A stretch of DNA of 64,000 nucleotides from Glaciecola nitratireducens FR1064. GTDB taxonomy: Bacteria; Pseudomonadota; Gammaproteobacteria; Enterobacterales; Alteromonadaceae. Made by a program: the position numbers and the translations under genes. A model generated the notes under the pieces. That model was not told the DNA's origin. It ran no database searches and saw only the letters and a program-made list of their open reading frames with translations. The stretch spans positions 2,976,001 to 3,040,000 of the forward strand of contig NC_016041.1 in the NCBI RefSeq assembly GCF_000226565.1, read 5' to 3'. Numbering within the stretch: position 1 is the stretch's first letter; each line of letters opens with the position of its first letter. Of the stretch, positions 21,370-29,397 are shown piece after piece.

Positions 21370-22140
21370 TTAGCTTTTCTTTTCTTCTTTCGCTTCTTTG
21401 TCTTCTTTCGGCACCGGTCTAATCTGAACTGTTTTGATCGGCTTGTCGCCTTTGTTCGATAATTCAACTAAACGGTTCAATTGAGCCAACGACATCATCA
21501 CTGCATACATCGCGCCTAAGAAACCGGCTTTATGTAATTCAAGAATAACAGTATCGTCTAGTTCATTAAGCTTCTTCTCATTGATGCTCATGATACCTGT
21601 AACGTTACGAGCTGTTCCATCTTGGTACTGTATACCAATTTGAATATTCTCTAGCAGGTCAAGCTCCACAACGCGTTTTACGAAACGTTGGTTCAGCATT
21701 TCACTGTTTGCTAATTCTGCTAGGAATTGTTGACGATTTTTTAAGAAATCAGTCGGTTCGCCGTCTTCAGTGAATAAAGCTTCACCTTCATCCGCAACTA
21801 GATGACTGTTTTCATCGAAGAATACACCCAACTTGTCGCCGTCAGGACGAATATCAAAAGGATAACGCTGTATATTCAATGGTACATGTGGCCCCTGCCA
21901 TCTTTCTTCTGACCAAAACAAGTTAACGTTCTGATCAACACCAAGCATTGCGACAGTGTGAATATTTTTGTTAGTCGGATCTTCAATGAAGACTACTGGC
22001 ATTGTTGATGCCAAATGCGCGAACTCACGAATAGTTGCGGCTGCGAGATGCGTCTCTTTTGCGAAGCTAAGATCTAGTTGAGGAATGATTTTTAGATCTT
22101 TGTGCTTTGTTTTGTCCAACGGAATATAATTAATAGCCAT
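21370..22140 (-). CDS. SapC family protein
   Basis: This 256-residue protein has the hallmarks of the SapC family (named from Campylobacter fetus surface-layer genes): an N-terminal LDLSFAKETHLAAATIREF, WQGPHVPLNIQRYPFDI and LFTEDGEPTDFLKNRQQFL. The C-terminal tail is highly charged (KEDKEAKEEKKS). No signal peptide or membrane segment is seen. In many marine proteobacteria SapC-like genes sit near outer-membrane receptors or tryptophan halogenases; here it stands alone between its terminator and a 400-base upstream gap. The biochemical role is unknown. Confidence 0.8.
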   Translation of the reverse strand: MAINYIPLDKTKHKDLKIIPQLDLSFAKETHLAAATIREFAHLASTMPVVFIEDPTNKNIHTVAMLGVDQNVNLFWSEERWQGPHVPLNIQRYPFDIRPDGDKLGVFFDENSHLVADEGEALFTEDGEPTDFLKNRQQFLAELANSEMLNQRFVKRVVELDLLENIQIGIQYQDGTARNVTGIMSINEKKLNELDDTVILELHKAGFLGAMYAVMMSLAQLNRLVELSNKGDKPIKTVQIRPVPKEDKEAKEEKKS

Positions 22141-22539
22141 GTTGTTTTAGTTCTCTTTACTTGTTTTTGATGCGGCTATTTCTAATCGTTAGCACTACAT
22201 CGTTCAGTCATGAAACTGCCATGAAAGGTTTACGAATAACCAGTTTCATGACGATGAAAATTCGAATCTTACCCAAAGGATAAAGATGTTGATTATCGCT
22301 TAAACAAAATTAGAAGTCACTCTGTAACCTAATATTAACAAGTAAAATTAGGCTTTTTTTGTGTTAAGTTGCACAATACTTCACAGGTGACTGATATCGC
22401 CAACTTGAAAGCGTACAATTTTTATTCTAATTGTGATAATTAATCGTTTTCAGTAAAACAACAATTAAAAGCAAAAGAAATACACAAAAGTAACTGACTA
22501 AGAATACCTTTTAAAATAACTAATCCAAAAGGACTGCCA
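22141..22539. other. Divergent intergenic region between SapC-family and dipeptidase genes
   Basis: This 399-base AT-rich region must hold both divergent promoters. It contains a perfect 12-base inverted repeat (22207-22218 and 22241-22252). A weak hairpin CCTAAT/ATTAGG (22328-22352) is followed by a T run on the plus strand. I could not pick confident promoters and see no ORF worth calling. Confidence 0.6.
22207..22252. repeat. Perfect 12-base inverted repeat upstream of the SapC-family gene
   Basis: Arms GTCATGAAACTG and CAGTTTCATGAC are separated by 22 bases, 67 bases upstream of the SapC-family start codon. It could be a leader hairpin or a regulator binding site. No T run follows on either strand, so a simple terminator is unlikely. 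Confidence 0.6.
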
Positions 22540-23754
22540 ATGCGAAAACAATCCACCGCTATCTTGACGATACTGTCATCACTAATGCTAACTGCTTGCA
22601 ATGCAACAGTCTCAGCACCAATTAACGAAACCAACGCTCAGGCAGCAAAACGAATCACGCAACAAAATATTATTGTTGATGGACATATAGATGTGCCCTA
22701 CCGACTGCAAAATCAATGGGTAGACGTAACAAAAAGTACAGAAGATGGCGATTTTGATTACCCAAGAGCAGTCGAAGGAGGCTTAAATGCGCCTTTTATG
22801 TCCATCTACGTCCCTGCAAGCTTGGATAACTCCCCTGAGTCGACAGCTTTGGCACACAGGTTAATTGACTATGTTGAAGCCATTGTGGGCCGTGCTCCCG
22901 ATAAATTTGCGTTGGCATATTCTGTGGCCGATGTAGAGCAAAATTTCAAAGATAATAAAATTTCGCTGCCGATGGGGATGGAAAACGGTTCCCCTGTGCA
23001 AGGTTCTCTCGACACCTTACGCATGTTTCATGAACGCGGAATACGATATATCACCTTGGCCCATAGCCAGAGCAACCACATTAGCGATTCCTCTTACGAC
23101 CTGCGTAGGCAGTGGAAAGGCTTAAGTCCTTTCGGCAAGGAAATGGTGCTGGAAATGAACAAACTTGGCATCATCGTTGATATCTCACACGTATCAGACG
23201 CTGCATTTTATCAGGCAGTTGATATAAGCATAGCCCCTGTCATTGCGTCACATTCATCGTTACGAACGTTTACGCCTGGGTTTGAACGCAATATGAACGA
23301 CGACATGATTAAAGCCTTAGCAAAAAACCAAGGCGTTATTATGATTAACTTCGGCTCAAGCTTTGTGAGCCCTGTAGCACGCTCATGGCGTGACAACCGA
23401 ACGCAAAAAGCAGACGAATTAGCCAAAGTGTTTGGTAAAGATAGTCAAGAAGTTAAAGACTTTGAGGAAAAATATAACACTGAAAGTCCTTACCCATTTG
23501 CCACTCTTGAAATTGTGCTTGATCATATTGACCACGTGGTACAGTTAGTCGGGATTGACTATGTTGGTATCGGCTCTGATTACGATGGTGTGGGCGACTC
23601 ATTGCCGATTAATCTCAAAGATGTTTCTGACTTTCCGAACTTGGTAGAAGGATTACTAGAGCGCGGGTATTCCGAAAACGACATTAAAAAGATCCTGAAC
23701 GAAAACGTGCTGCGCGTATGGCGTGACGTTGAGGCGGTTGCGAAAGCAAATTAG
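22540..23754 (+). CDS. Membrane dipeptidase-like lipoprotein (peptidase M19)
   Basis: A renal-dipeptidase family (M19) metalloenzyme of 404 residues, which would hydrolyse dipeptides in the periplasm. The N terminus is a lipoprotein signal with lipobox LTAC. M19 zinc-site features are visible: VDGHIDVPYRL, MENGSPVQGSLDTL, VDISHVSDAAF, IASHSSLR and the C-terminal GIGSDYDGVGD. A Shine-Dalgarno-like AAAAGGA precedes the ATG at 22540. It appears to be monocistronic. Substrate preference (dipeptides, D-amino-acid dipeptides or beta-lactams) cannot be told. Confidence 0.9.
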   Translation: MRKQSTAILTILSSLMLTACNATVSAPINETNAQAAKRITQQNIIVDGHIDVPYRLQNQWVDVTKSTEDGDFDYPRAVEGGLNAPFMSIYVPASLDNSPESTALAHRLIDYVEAIVGRAPDKFALAYSVADVEQNFKDNKISLPMGMENGSPVQGSLDTLRMFHERGIRYITLAHSQSNHISDSSYDLRRQWKGLSPFGKEMVLEMNKLGIIVDISHVSDAAFYQAVDISIAPVIASHSSLRTFTPGFERNMNDDMIKALAKNQGVIMINFGSSFVSPVARSWRDNRTQKADELAKVFGKDSQEVKDFEEKYNTESPYPFATLEIVLDHIDHVVQLVGIDYVGIGSDYDGVGDSLPINLKDVSDFPNLVEGLLERGYSENDIKKILNENVLRVWRDVEAVAKAN

Positions 23755-23836
23755 CAACAACTGAAGTAAAGATAATCTGCACTGCCATCGGTTTATAAAA
23801 CCTGAAGGCAGTGTTAACTTTAGTTGCAGCAAACTC
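23755..23836 (+). other. Imperfect long hairpin between dipeptidase and RRM genes
   Basis: CAACTGAAGT at the left pairs imperfectly with the CTTTAGTTG region near 23828. An inner perfect stem CACTGCC/GGCAGTG lies at 23780-23813, with GGTTT/AAACC inside it. No T run follows, so it may be a processing site or a leader structure of the RRM gene rather than a classic terminator. Confidence 0.35.
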
Positions 23837-23883
23837 GCCTTGTTAATGTATAATCGCGTAAATTAATTTAGAGGTATCTCGCA

Positions 23884-24165
23884 ATGAAACTAATCGTACG
23901 AAATCTAGCACGAACTACAACCCAAGAGTCGCTTAACGCGCTTTTTACCGAGATTGGCTCAGTGCAATCTTGTAGTGTCGTGATGGATAAAGCGACGGGC
24001 AAATCGAAAGGATTTGCGTTTGTTGAAATGCCAAAAAATGGTGAAGCTAAAATAGCGATCGGTAAACTCAATAACATTGAACTTGACGGTGTTAAAATAC
24101 GCGTCAAGAAAGCTGAACAACATGCAGGCGATGCAAGTAACAAAGACGAGAGCACTGACATTTAG
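23884..24165 (+). CDS. Small RRM-domain RNA-binding protein
   Basis: The 93-residue protein is essentially one RNA recognition motif. RNP2 is LIVRNL at residues 3-8 and RNP1 is KGFAFVEM in the middle, followed by a short charged tail. Such stand-alone RRM proteins occur in cyanobacteria and many proteobacteria and are often linked to cold or general RNA handling. The ATG at 23884 is preceded by GAGGTATCTCGCA, a good ribosome site. Target RNAs are unknown. Confidence 0.88.
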   Translation: MKLIVRNLARTTTQESLNALFTEIGSVQSCSVVMDKATGKSKGFAFVEMPKNGEAKIAIGKLNNIELDGVKIRVKKAEQHAGDASNKDESTDI

Positions 24166-24210
24166 CAGCACTCTTTTAGTATATCAAAGGCACTGCCTGC
24201 GATAATTTGC

Positions 24211-25077
24211 TTAAACAGCCTTGAGTATTTGAGGCTTACAAGCTTCGATTGCAAGCTGCAGCTGTGACTCAAAAAAGAAGTCATCCTCTAAATCCAAGGT
24301 TGCGGACAATTCTAATAAGCTAGAGTACAATCTTGGACTTGCTATTAGCTCAGCGGCCTCGACGCTCAAAATACTAACGTCTTCGTAAGTTTTCCATTCA
24401 TTTAATAGCAGTTCTTGTGCTCTATGATCTTTTCTATTTGCCAGCCCGACTAATGCCTCACCTCTAATCTCGCTGTCATCGTCAGACGTGCCTTTCACTA
24501 GTGCTTCTCTTATTTCAGGTGTGTCCGTGTCTATTTGTGTGCCCAATCCAAACATCGCCCAATTTCTCGTCTCTGGATCATCATCGCAAGTTAACATTAA
24601 CATCGTATCGATAGCTTCTTTCGAGGTGTGACCTAGCAATGCAAATACGACTCCGTTCCTAATTTCTGTACTAGGATTTTTTGCGAGTTCAATAACGTGA
24701 GTGATTGCTCTTGGATCAGAGCGATGACCAAGAGCAACACAAGCGCAATAAACAACACTATCAACTTTATCCTTTAGTGCCGATATGAGTAAACTGACAC
24801 TCTCGTCTAAAAACGTTTCGTCGCGCCAGCCCAATTGGCCTAATATGTCGGCACCAACTGTCCGGTCGAGTGGATCGTCACTGCAGAGATAGGCTTTTCC
24901 TAGTCGAAATTCTTCTTCGCCACCTCGATAATGAACCAGAGCAAGGCTGTTATCCCAACTGCCCTCCCAACCGCTGTCTCGATATTCCTGCTCAATTGCT
25001 CGTCTGTACCTTTCGACGACAGAAATACTGGTTTCACTTTTATTTTCATACTTTAAGTCAAAGCGAACCTTTTTCAA
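24211..25077 (-). CDS. HEAT-repeat domain protein
   Basis: A soluble 288-residue protein built mainly of HEAT/PBS-lyase-type helical repeats, visible as recurring ALG/LGH...DPRAI units across residues 60-230 (for example VVYCACVALGHRSDPRAI, GVVFALLGHTSKEAI and WAMFGLGTQIDTD). Such repeats mediate protein contacts or sit in phycobilin lyase relatives. There is no signal peptide and no catalytic motif. It follows the alpha/beta hydrolase by two bases, so the two genes probably share a transcript. Function is unknown. Confidence 0.75.
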   Translation of the reverse strand: MKKVRFDLKYENKSETSISVVERYRRAIEQEYRDSGWEGSWDNSLALVHYRGGEEEFRLGKAYLCSDDPLDRTVGADILGQLGWRDETFLDESVSLLISALKDKVDSVVYCACVALGHRSDPRAITHVIELAKNPSTEIRNGVVFALLGHTSKEAIDTMLMLTCDDDPETRNWAMFGLGTQIDTDTPEIREALVKGTSDDDSEIRGEALVGLANRKDHRAQELLLNEWKTYEDVSILSVEAAELIASPRLYSSLLELSATLDLEDDFFFESQLQLAIEACKPQILKAV

Positions 25078-25079
25078 GC

Positions 25080-26201
25080 CTAACTACCTTTTAACTGTTG
25101 AACAAAAAAATAATCTAACATTGCCATCATATTGTTAAATAAAGGATTAGGTTTTGGCACTGCGCAGCGTTCACTGATGTTGAGCTGCGTTTTATCTACT
25201 TTAAGACCAACCATCATCATAGGACTCACGACCAAATCCTGATGGCAGGTGTCATAAGAGCTATCAATGGTGAAAACCTGATGATCACCCTTAACCTTGC
25301 TCATTAGCGCCTCGACTCCGGAGTAAGGCGCTATAATGTCGGCAAGAGAGTGCGCAACAAAAATTGGCTTTGAAACGGTGCTACTGTCCAATAAATCACG
25401 CACTTCAAAAATAACATCCGCAAGCGTTAGTCCAGCGTAACCCGCTACCTCAGGATAACGATAAGGATGTGGGCCCGCGCTAACAAAATCACCGTCGACA
25501 ATTTTAGCAATCCACTTCATTCCCCATATTTTGCCTAGATTCTCTGCGCTATCAGAGAGTGCCAGCGCAGCGGAAAACAACAACAGACCATCTACCTCTT
25601 CTGGATGCAGCAGCATGTATCGAGTTGCGAGTGTTCCCCCTGTTGAAAAACCACCAATGTAGTTTTTTTCTGAATAAGAGCTAACCAGCTCCATGATGCT
25701 ATTAACATGCATGTACCAGCGTTGCTGTAAATTGGGATCGCGCATATCGCTCGCTGCATTCAATTTGCCGTGGCCCGGATTAAGCGGAGCGACTACTGTA
25801 AAGCCCATACTATTCAAATGTTCCGCCACTCCACGCACCGAAAATGGCGAGTCTGATAGACCATGAAAGAGCACTACGATCGGGGCGCGCTGCCGTTTAC
25901 CGGTTTGACTAGGCGTGCCTTTCGAATACAGAATAAATGGAGAATTGCCTTCATTTCGCAGTGCCGGTGAACACACTTTGTATTCATACAAGCCTACACT
26001 GTCTTCACAAGGTTTGACGCTTCCCAATTCTGTTTGATAGAGAGTCGAAAAATCTTCAAAAAGCTGCACCGGCAAAGCAAGTCGGCTACCTTCAGGCTCT
26101 TGCGCTTGAACAGCAGTATTCCAAAAGCCTACAAATACAATAAAGATTATGGCTTTAATATGGTTAAAACTCGTCATTTTCGCGATACTAAATCCCATCA
26201 A
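25080..26201 (-). CDS. Secreted alpha/beta hydrolase
   Basis: A serine hydrolase of the alpha/beta fold. The ORF is 373 residues. A start at the ninth codon (MTSFNHIKAIIFIVFVGFWN) would give a cleaner signal peptide ending near AVQA. The oxyanion motif is VLFHGLSDSPF and the nucleophile elbow GGFSTGGT. A likely acid is the Asp in AHSLADIIAP, and a histidine is in SYDTCHQDLV. It resembles lipase/esterase or lysophospholipase-type enzymes, but the substrate is not evident. It lies just upstream of the HEAT-repeat gene. Confidence 0.8.
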   Translation of the reverse strand: MMGFSIAKMTSFNHIKAIIFIVFVGFWNTAVQAQEPEGSRLALPVQLFEDFSTLYQTELGSVKPCEDSVGLYEYKVCSPALRNEGNSPFILYSKGTPSQTGKRQRAPIVVLFHGLSDSPFSVRGVAEHLNSMGFTVVAPLNPGHGKLNAASDMRDPNLQQRWYMHVNSIMELVSSYSEKNYIGGFSTGGTLATRYMLLHPEEVDGLLLFSAALALSDSAENLGKIWGMKWIAKIVDGDFVSAGPHPYRYPEVAGYAGLTLADVIFEVRDLLDSSTVSKPIFVAHSLADIIAPYSGVEALMSKVKGDHQVFTIDSSYDTCHQDLVVSPMMMVGLKVDKTQLNISERCAVPKPNPLFNNMMAMLDYFFVQQLKGS

Positions 26202-26298
26202 ATATTATTCCTGTCTATGCATTTTTTAATTCTAGCTGGGTTTATGCTAAATACTATGTTGCGGAGTCTACGGCATTTTATCCTCTGCAAAAACAAAA

Positions 26299-26325
26299 AA
26301 GGCACAGTCTTTAAACATGTGCCTT
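26299..26325 (-). terminator. Rho-independent terminator after peroxiredoxin gene
   Basis: Arms AAGGCACA and TGTGCCTT enclose an 11-base loop. On the minus strand the hairpin is followed by a seven-base T run. It lies 35 bases downstream of the peroxiredoxin-glutaredoxin stop codon. Confidence 0.8.
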
Positions 26326-26359
26326 GAAATAAATAGGTTTTGCTAATCAGTGAGTCGAG

Positions 26360-27109
26360 CTAGACGCTCTTTAGATAAGCTTCAAGTTCTTCAGAGCCGC
26401 CAATATGCTTACCGCCAATAAATATCTGTGGAACCGTATCACGACCAGACACTGCCTTTAATGAAGCAAGCGTCGCTTGAGTTCCTAGCACGATCTCTTC
26501 AAAGTCATATCCTGAATCTTTAAGCATGACTTTAGCCTTAGCACAGAACGGACAACCTGGCTTAGTAAACAGTGACACTTCTTCTGGTGCTTTTGCTCCT
26601 GGTGAAAGGTAGGCAAGCATAGTATCAGCGTCAGACACCTCAAATGGGTCACCCGGTATATTCGGCTCGATAAACATTTTTTCTACCACGCCATCATCAA
26701 CTACCATGGAATAGCGCCAGCTTCTTTTACCAAAGCCAATGTCGCCTTTATCCACTAGCATTTCCATACCATGAGTAAATTCACCGTTACCATCTGGAAT
26801 AACCGTAATGTTTTCAGCTTCTTGGTCAGCAAGCCACGCATTCATAACGAATGTATCATTGACCGACATACAACAGACTTCGTCGATGCCTAGCTTCTTG
26901 AAGGTGCTAGCTAATTGATTATAACGCGGTAAATGGGTAGATGAGCATGTCGGGGTAAAAGCGCCTGGAAGAGAGAATAAGATAACCCTCCTACCGCTGA
27001 AGATTTCTTTTGACGACATTTTCTTCCATTCGTCTCCACTCCTCACAGGCCAAGTGACGTCGGGGACTTTCTTGCCTTCTTGATTCGGTAAACTTGTTGG
27101 TTGAGCCAT
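26360..27109 (-). CDS. Peroxiredoxin-glutaredoxin fusion (Prx5 type)
   Basis: A hybrid peroxidase that reduces hydroperoxides with glutathione, using its own glutaredoxin domain as reductant. Of 249 residues, the N-terminal 170 are a Prx5-type peroxiredoxin with peroxidatic C55 in [10 protein letters not shown]. The C-terminal 75 are glutaredoxin with the active site C186-PF-C189. The fusion is known from Haemophilus, Vibrio and other gammaproteobacteria. It stands alone between a terminator and the divergent parA-like gene. An OxyR gene is at 35142, though I saw no clear OxyR site here. Confidence 0.95.
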   Translation of the reverse strand: MAQPTSLPNQEGKKVPDVTWPVRSGDEWKKMSSKEIFSGRRVILFSLPGAFTPTCSSTHLPRYNQLASTFKKLGIDEVCCMSVNDTFVMNAWLADQEAENITVIPDGNGEFTHGMEMLVDKGDIGFGKRSWRYSMVVDDGVVEKMFIEPNIPGDPFEVSDADTMLAYLSPGAKAPEEVSLFTKPGCPFCAKAKVMLKDSGYDFEEIVLGTQATLASLKAVSGRDTVPQIFIGGKHIGGSEELEAYLKSV

Positions 27110-27283
27110 ATTATTCCTCTACTTAGGGTATTGAGTTACATCCGTGAATATTAATAGATATTCACAATAAAGCCAGTAAAGGTGTAACTTTTAATAGGCC
27201 GATATCACATAAGTAAGTAGGTATAGGATAATTTTGTTGGTTAACAAAGTATTAACCTTAATACTATTTGGGAAGGATGAACT

Positions 27284-27964
27284 ATGATAATTTTAGTCGG
27301 TGGTGAAAAAGGCGGTAGCGGTAAAAGCTGTATTGCGCAAAACTTAGCTGCTTTTTTAGCCGTGGAAAAAGTGGCAACAGTGTTGCTAGTAGACTGCGAC
27401 ACACAGGGAACAACGGCTGATTGGATTAAGTTGAGAAATAATAATCTGAATGCTCTCCCAATTGATTGTGTGCAGCTAAATGGCAAAATTCGAAATCATT
27501 TGCTGGGTTATAATAGCCAGTATCAGTATGTGATTGTTGACTGTGGCGCACAGGATATGTTGGCTTTGCGCTCGACACTGTCTACTGCTGATGTCGCTCT
27601 CTTACCGATGCGCCCTAAACGTCGAGACTTAAAAACACTCATTCATTTAGATGAAATGGTGCAGAGCTGTAAAATGGTGAATCAGCAGTTGGAAGCGCTC
27701 ATTGTGTTTACCCAATGCCCTTCTCAGCCAAACCAGCAGTCTCGAGTTGAAGAAGCGAAACAAAGCGCAAGTTTGTACGATATTCCGATTGCAAAACAGG
27801 TGCTGCACGAGCGCCATATCTACGATGACAGCGAAGAATCAGGGCGATCCGTACTCGAGTGCGAGCCAAAAGGCAAAGCAGCAGATGAGCTTCGCAGCCT
27901 GTTTACTGATATTGTTCGATATGAACACGCAGAATCACAAGACTCACGAGTTCACTACGCATAA
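27284..27964 (+). CDS. Orphan ParA/MinD-family ATPase
   Basis: A ParA-type P-loop ATPase of 226 residues. The deviant Walker A is EKGGSGKS near residue 8, and VLLVDCDTQGTTADW and YVIVDCGAQD are the A' and Walker B segments. There is no N-terminal DNA-binding domain and no adjacent parB, so it resembles the small orphan ParA proteins used for positioning cellular cargos. The gene is divergent from the peroxiredoxin and convergent with prsR. Ribosome site AAGGATGAACT precedes the ATG. Cargo is unknown. Confidence 0.85.
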   Translation: MIILVGGEKGGSGKSCIAQNLAAFLAVEKVATVLLVDCDTQGTTADWIKLRNNNLNALPIDCVQLNGKIRNHLLGYNSQYQYVIVDCGAQDMLALRSTLSTADVALLPMRPKRRDLKTLIHLDEMVQSCKMVNQQLEALIVFTQCPSQPNQQSRVEEAKQSASLYDIPIAKQVLHERHIYDDSEESGRSVLECEPKGKAADELRSLFTDIVRYEHAESQDSRVHYA

Positions 27965-27980
27965 TCCTCAAGTAAAAATA

Positions 27981-28008
27981 TTGAGCAAACACCATGGTTT
28001 TTGCTCAA
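27981..28008 (-). terminator. Hairpin terminator between parA-like gene and prsR
   Basis: TTGAGCAAA pairs with TTTGCTCAA around a 10-base loop. On the minus strand it is followed by TATTTTTACTT, so it best serves prsR, which stops at 28019; it may also slow transcription of the convergent parA-like gene. Confidence 0.6.
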
Positions 28009-28018
28009 ATAATATGAC

Positions 28019-29386
28019 TTATCCTTGGGTGTGTGTTTTCAAATCTTCCAAGTGATATTTATCAATTAGCGAGTAAAGTGTGGGTCTTGTAACGCCCAAC
28101 AGCTCTGCCGCTTTAGAAATATTTTGTTCTGACTGATTGTAAGCTCGGCGAATAGCTTTACTCTCGGCTTGCTCCCGCACCTCACGAAGGTTTAGCACCA
28201 TCGGTTCTGATTCTTTCGCTTTAATCATGAGACCAAGATCGTCGGCATTGATGACTGTACCCTCGGCTAGCACCACGGCTGACTTCAATTTATTTTGCAA
28301 CTCTCGAATATTACCGGGCCAAGAATGGCTCAACATGGCGTCAACGGCTTCATCACTAAAGCCTTTTGTTTTAGTGCCATACTCCTCTTTGTATTGGTTC
28401 AAAAAGGTTTTTGCTAACAACACGACATCCTCATCGCGATCACGCAATGGTGGAATAGAAATAATGATTTCCCCGACCCTGTAAAATAAATCCTCTCGGA
28501 AGGTTTCTTCTTTTACCATGTTTTGCAAGTCGCGATGTGTAGCACAAACAACCCGAATATCTACGGCTATCTCGCTTCTGCCGCCAACTCGTTCGATAAC
28601 ACGCTCTTGCAAGAATCGAAGCATTTTAGCCTGCAGACCCAAAGGCATATCTCCAATCTCGTCGAGAAATAGCGTGCCGCCTTGAGCCGTTTCAATTTTA
28701 CCTAAGGTTGTTTTATTTGCGCCAGTAAAGGCTCCTTTTTCGTAGCCAAACAGCTCACTCTCAAGCAAGTTTTCAGGAATTGATGCACAGTTAATTGCTA
28801 CAAAAGGCTTTGCTTTGCGGTGGCTATGCTCATGAATACTTCTAGCGAATACTTCTTTACCCGTGCCACTTTCCCCTAATAAAAGGGCGGTAATATCGGT
28901 AAGTGCAATTTTTTCTGCTTTACGGCTGATGGATTGGATCGCTTCACTGTTTCCGATGATGCGCCCCATAGAAGGACTAGACAGCGTTAACAGTCGATTC
29001 TCATTCTCTAATTCAGCTAATTTCAATGCTCGCTTTATCAATATATTGATGGTGTCTGAATCAATGGGCTTCTGATAAAAATCGTAAGCTCCCATGTCGA
29101 TAGCTTTAAGCGCGTTCTCTTTTTCATTGTTTCCAGTTACCACAATAACTTTGGTGCGCGGTGCCAATGCCATAATTTCTTGCAAAGTTTTCAAGCCTTC
29201 AGAGGCATTAGCAGGATCGGGTGGTAAGCCTAAATCAAGCGTAACAACGGTGGGTTCGAATCGTCTAAGTTGGGCTATTGCCGAACTGCGGTCACCCGCA
29301 AAAACTGTATCGAATTCAGATAATGCCCATTTTAATTGCTTTTGAATACCTAAGTCATCATCAACTACTAATACTTTATCCATCAT
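28019..29386 (-). CDS. prsR: PrsR-type sigma-54-dependent response regulator
   Basis: An NtrC-family activator of 455 residues, closest in style to the PEP-CTERM-box response regulator PrsR. The receiver domain has phosphoacceptor D51 (VTLDLGLPP). The AAA+ domain shows Walker A GESGTGKE, the sigma-54 contact loop GAFTGA and Walker B TLFLDEIGDMP. A Fis-type helix-turn-helix (ISKAAELLGVTRPTLYSLI) ends the protein. It should activate sigma-54 promoters of exopolysaccharide and PEP-CTERM protein genes located elsewhere. It is 11 bases downstream of its kinase. Confidence 0.88.
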   Translation of the reverse strand: MMDKVLVVDDDLGIQKQLKWALSEFDTVFAGDRSSAIAQLRRFEPTVVTLDLGLPPDPANASEGLKTLQEIMALAPRTKVIVVTGNNEKENALKAIDMGAYDFYQKPIDSDTINILIKRALKLAELENENRLLTLSSPSMGRIIGNSEAIQSISRKAEKIALTDITALLLGESGTGKEVFARSIHEHSHRKAKPFVAINCASIPENLLESELFGYEKGAFTGANKTTLGKIETAQGGTLFLDEIGDMPLGLQAKMLRFLQERVIERVGGRSEIAVDIRVVCATHRDLQNMVKEETFREDLFYRVGEIIISIPPLRDRDEDVVLLAKTFLNQYKEEYGTKTKGFSDEAVDAMLSHSWPGNIRELQNKLKSAVVLAEGTVINADDLGLMIKAKESEPMVLNLREVREQAESKAIRRAYNQSEQNISKAAELLGVTRPTLYSLIDKYHLEDLKTHTQG

Positions 29387-29397
29387 AACGCCTTGTG

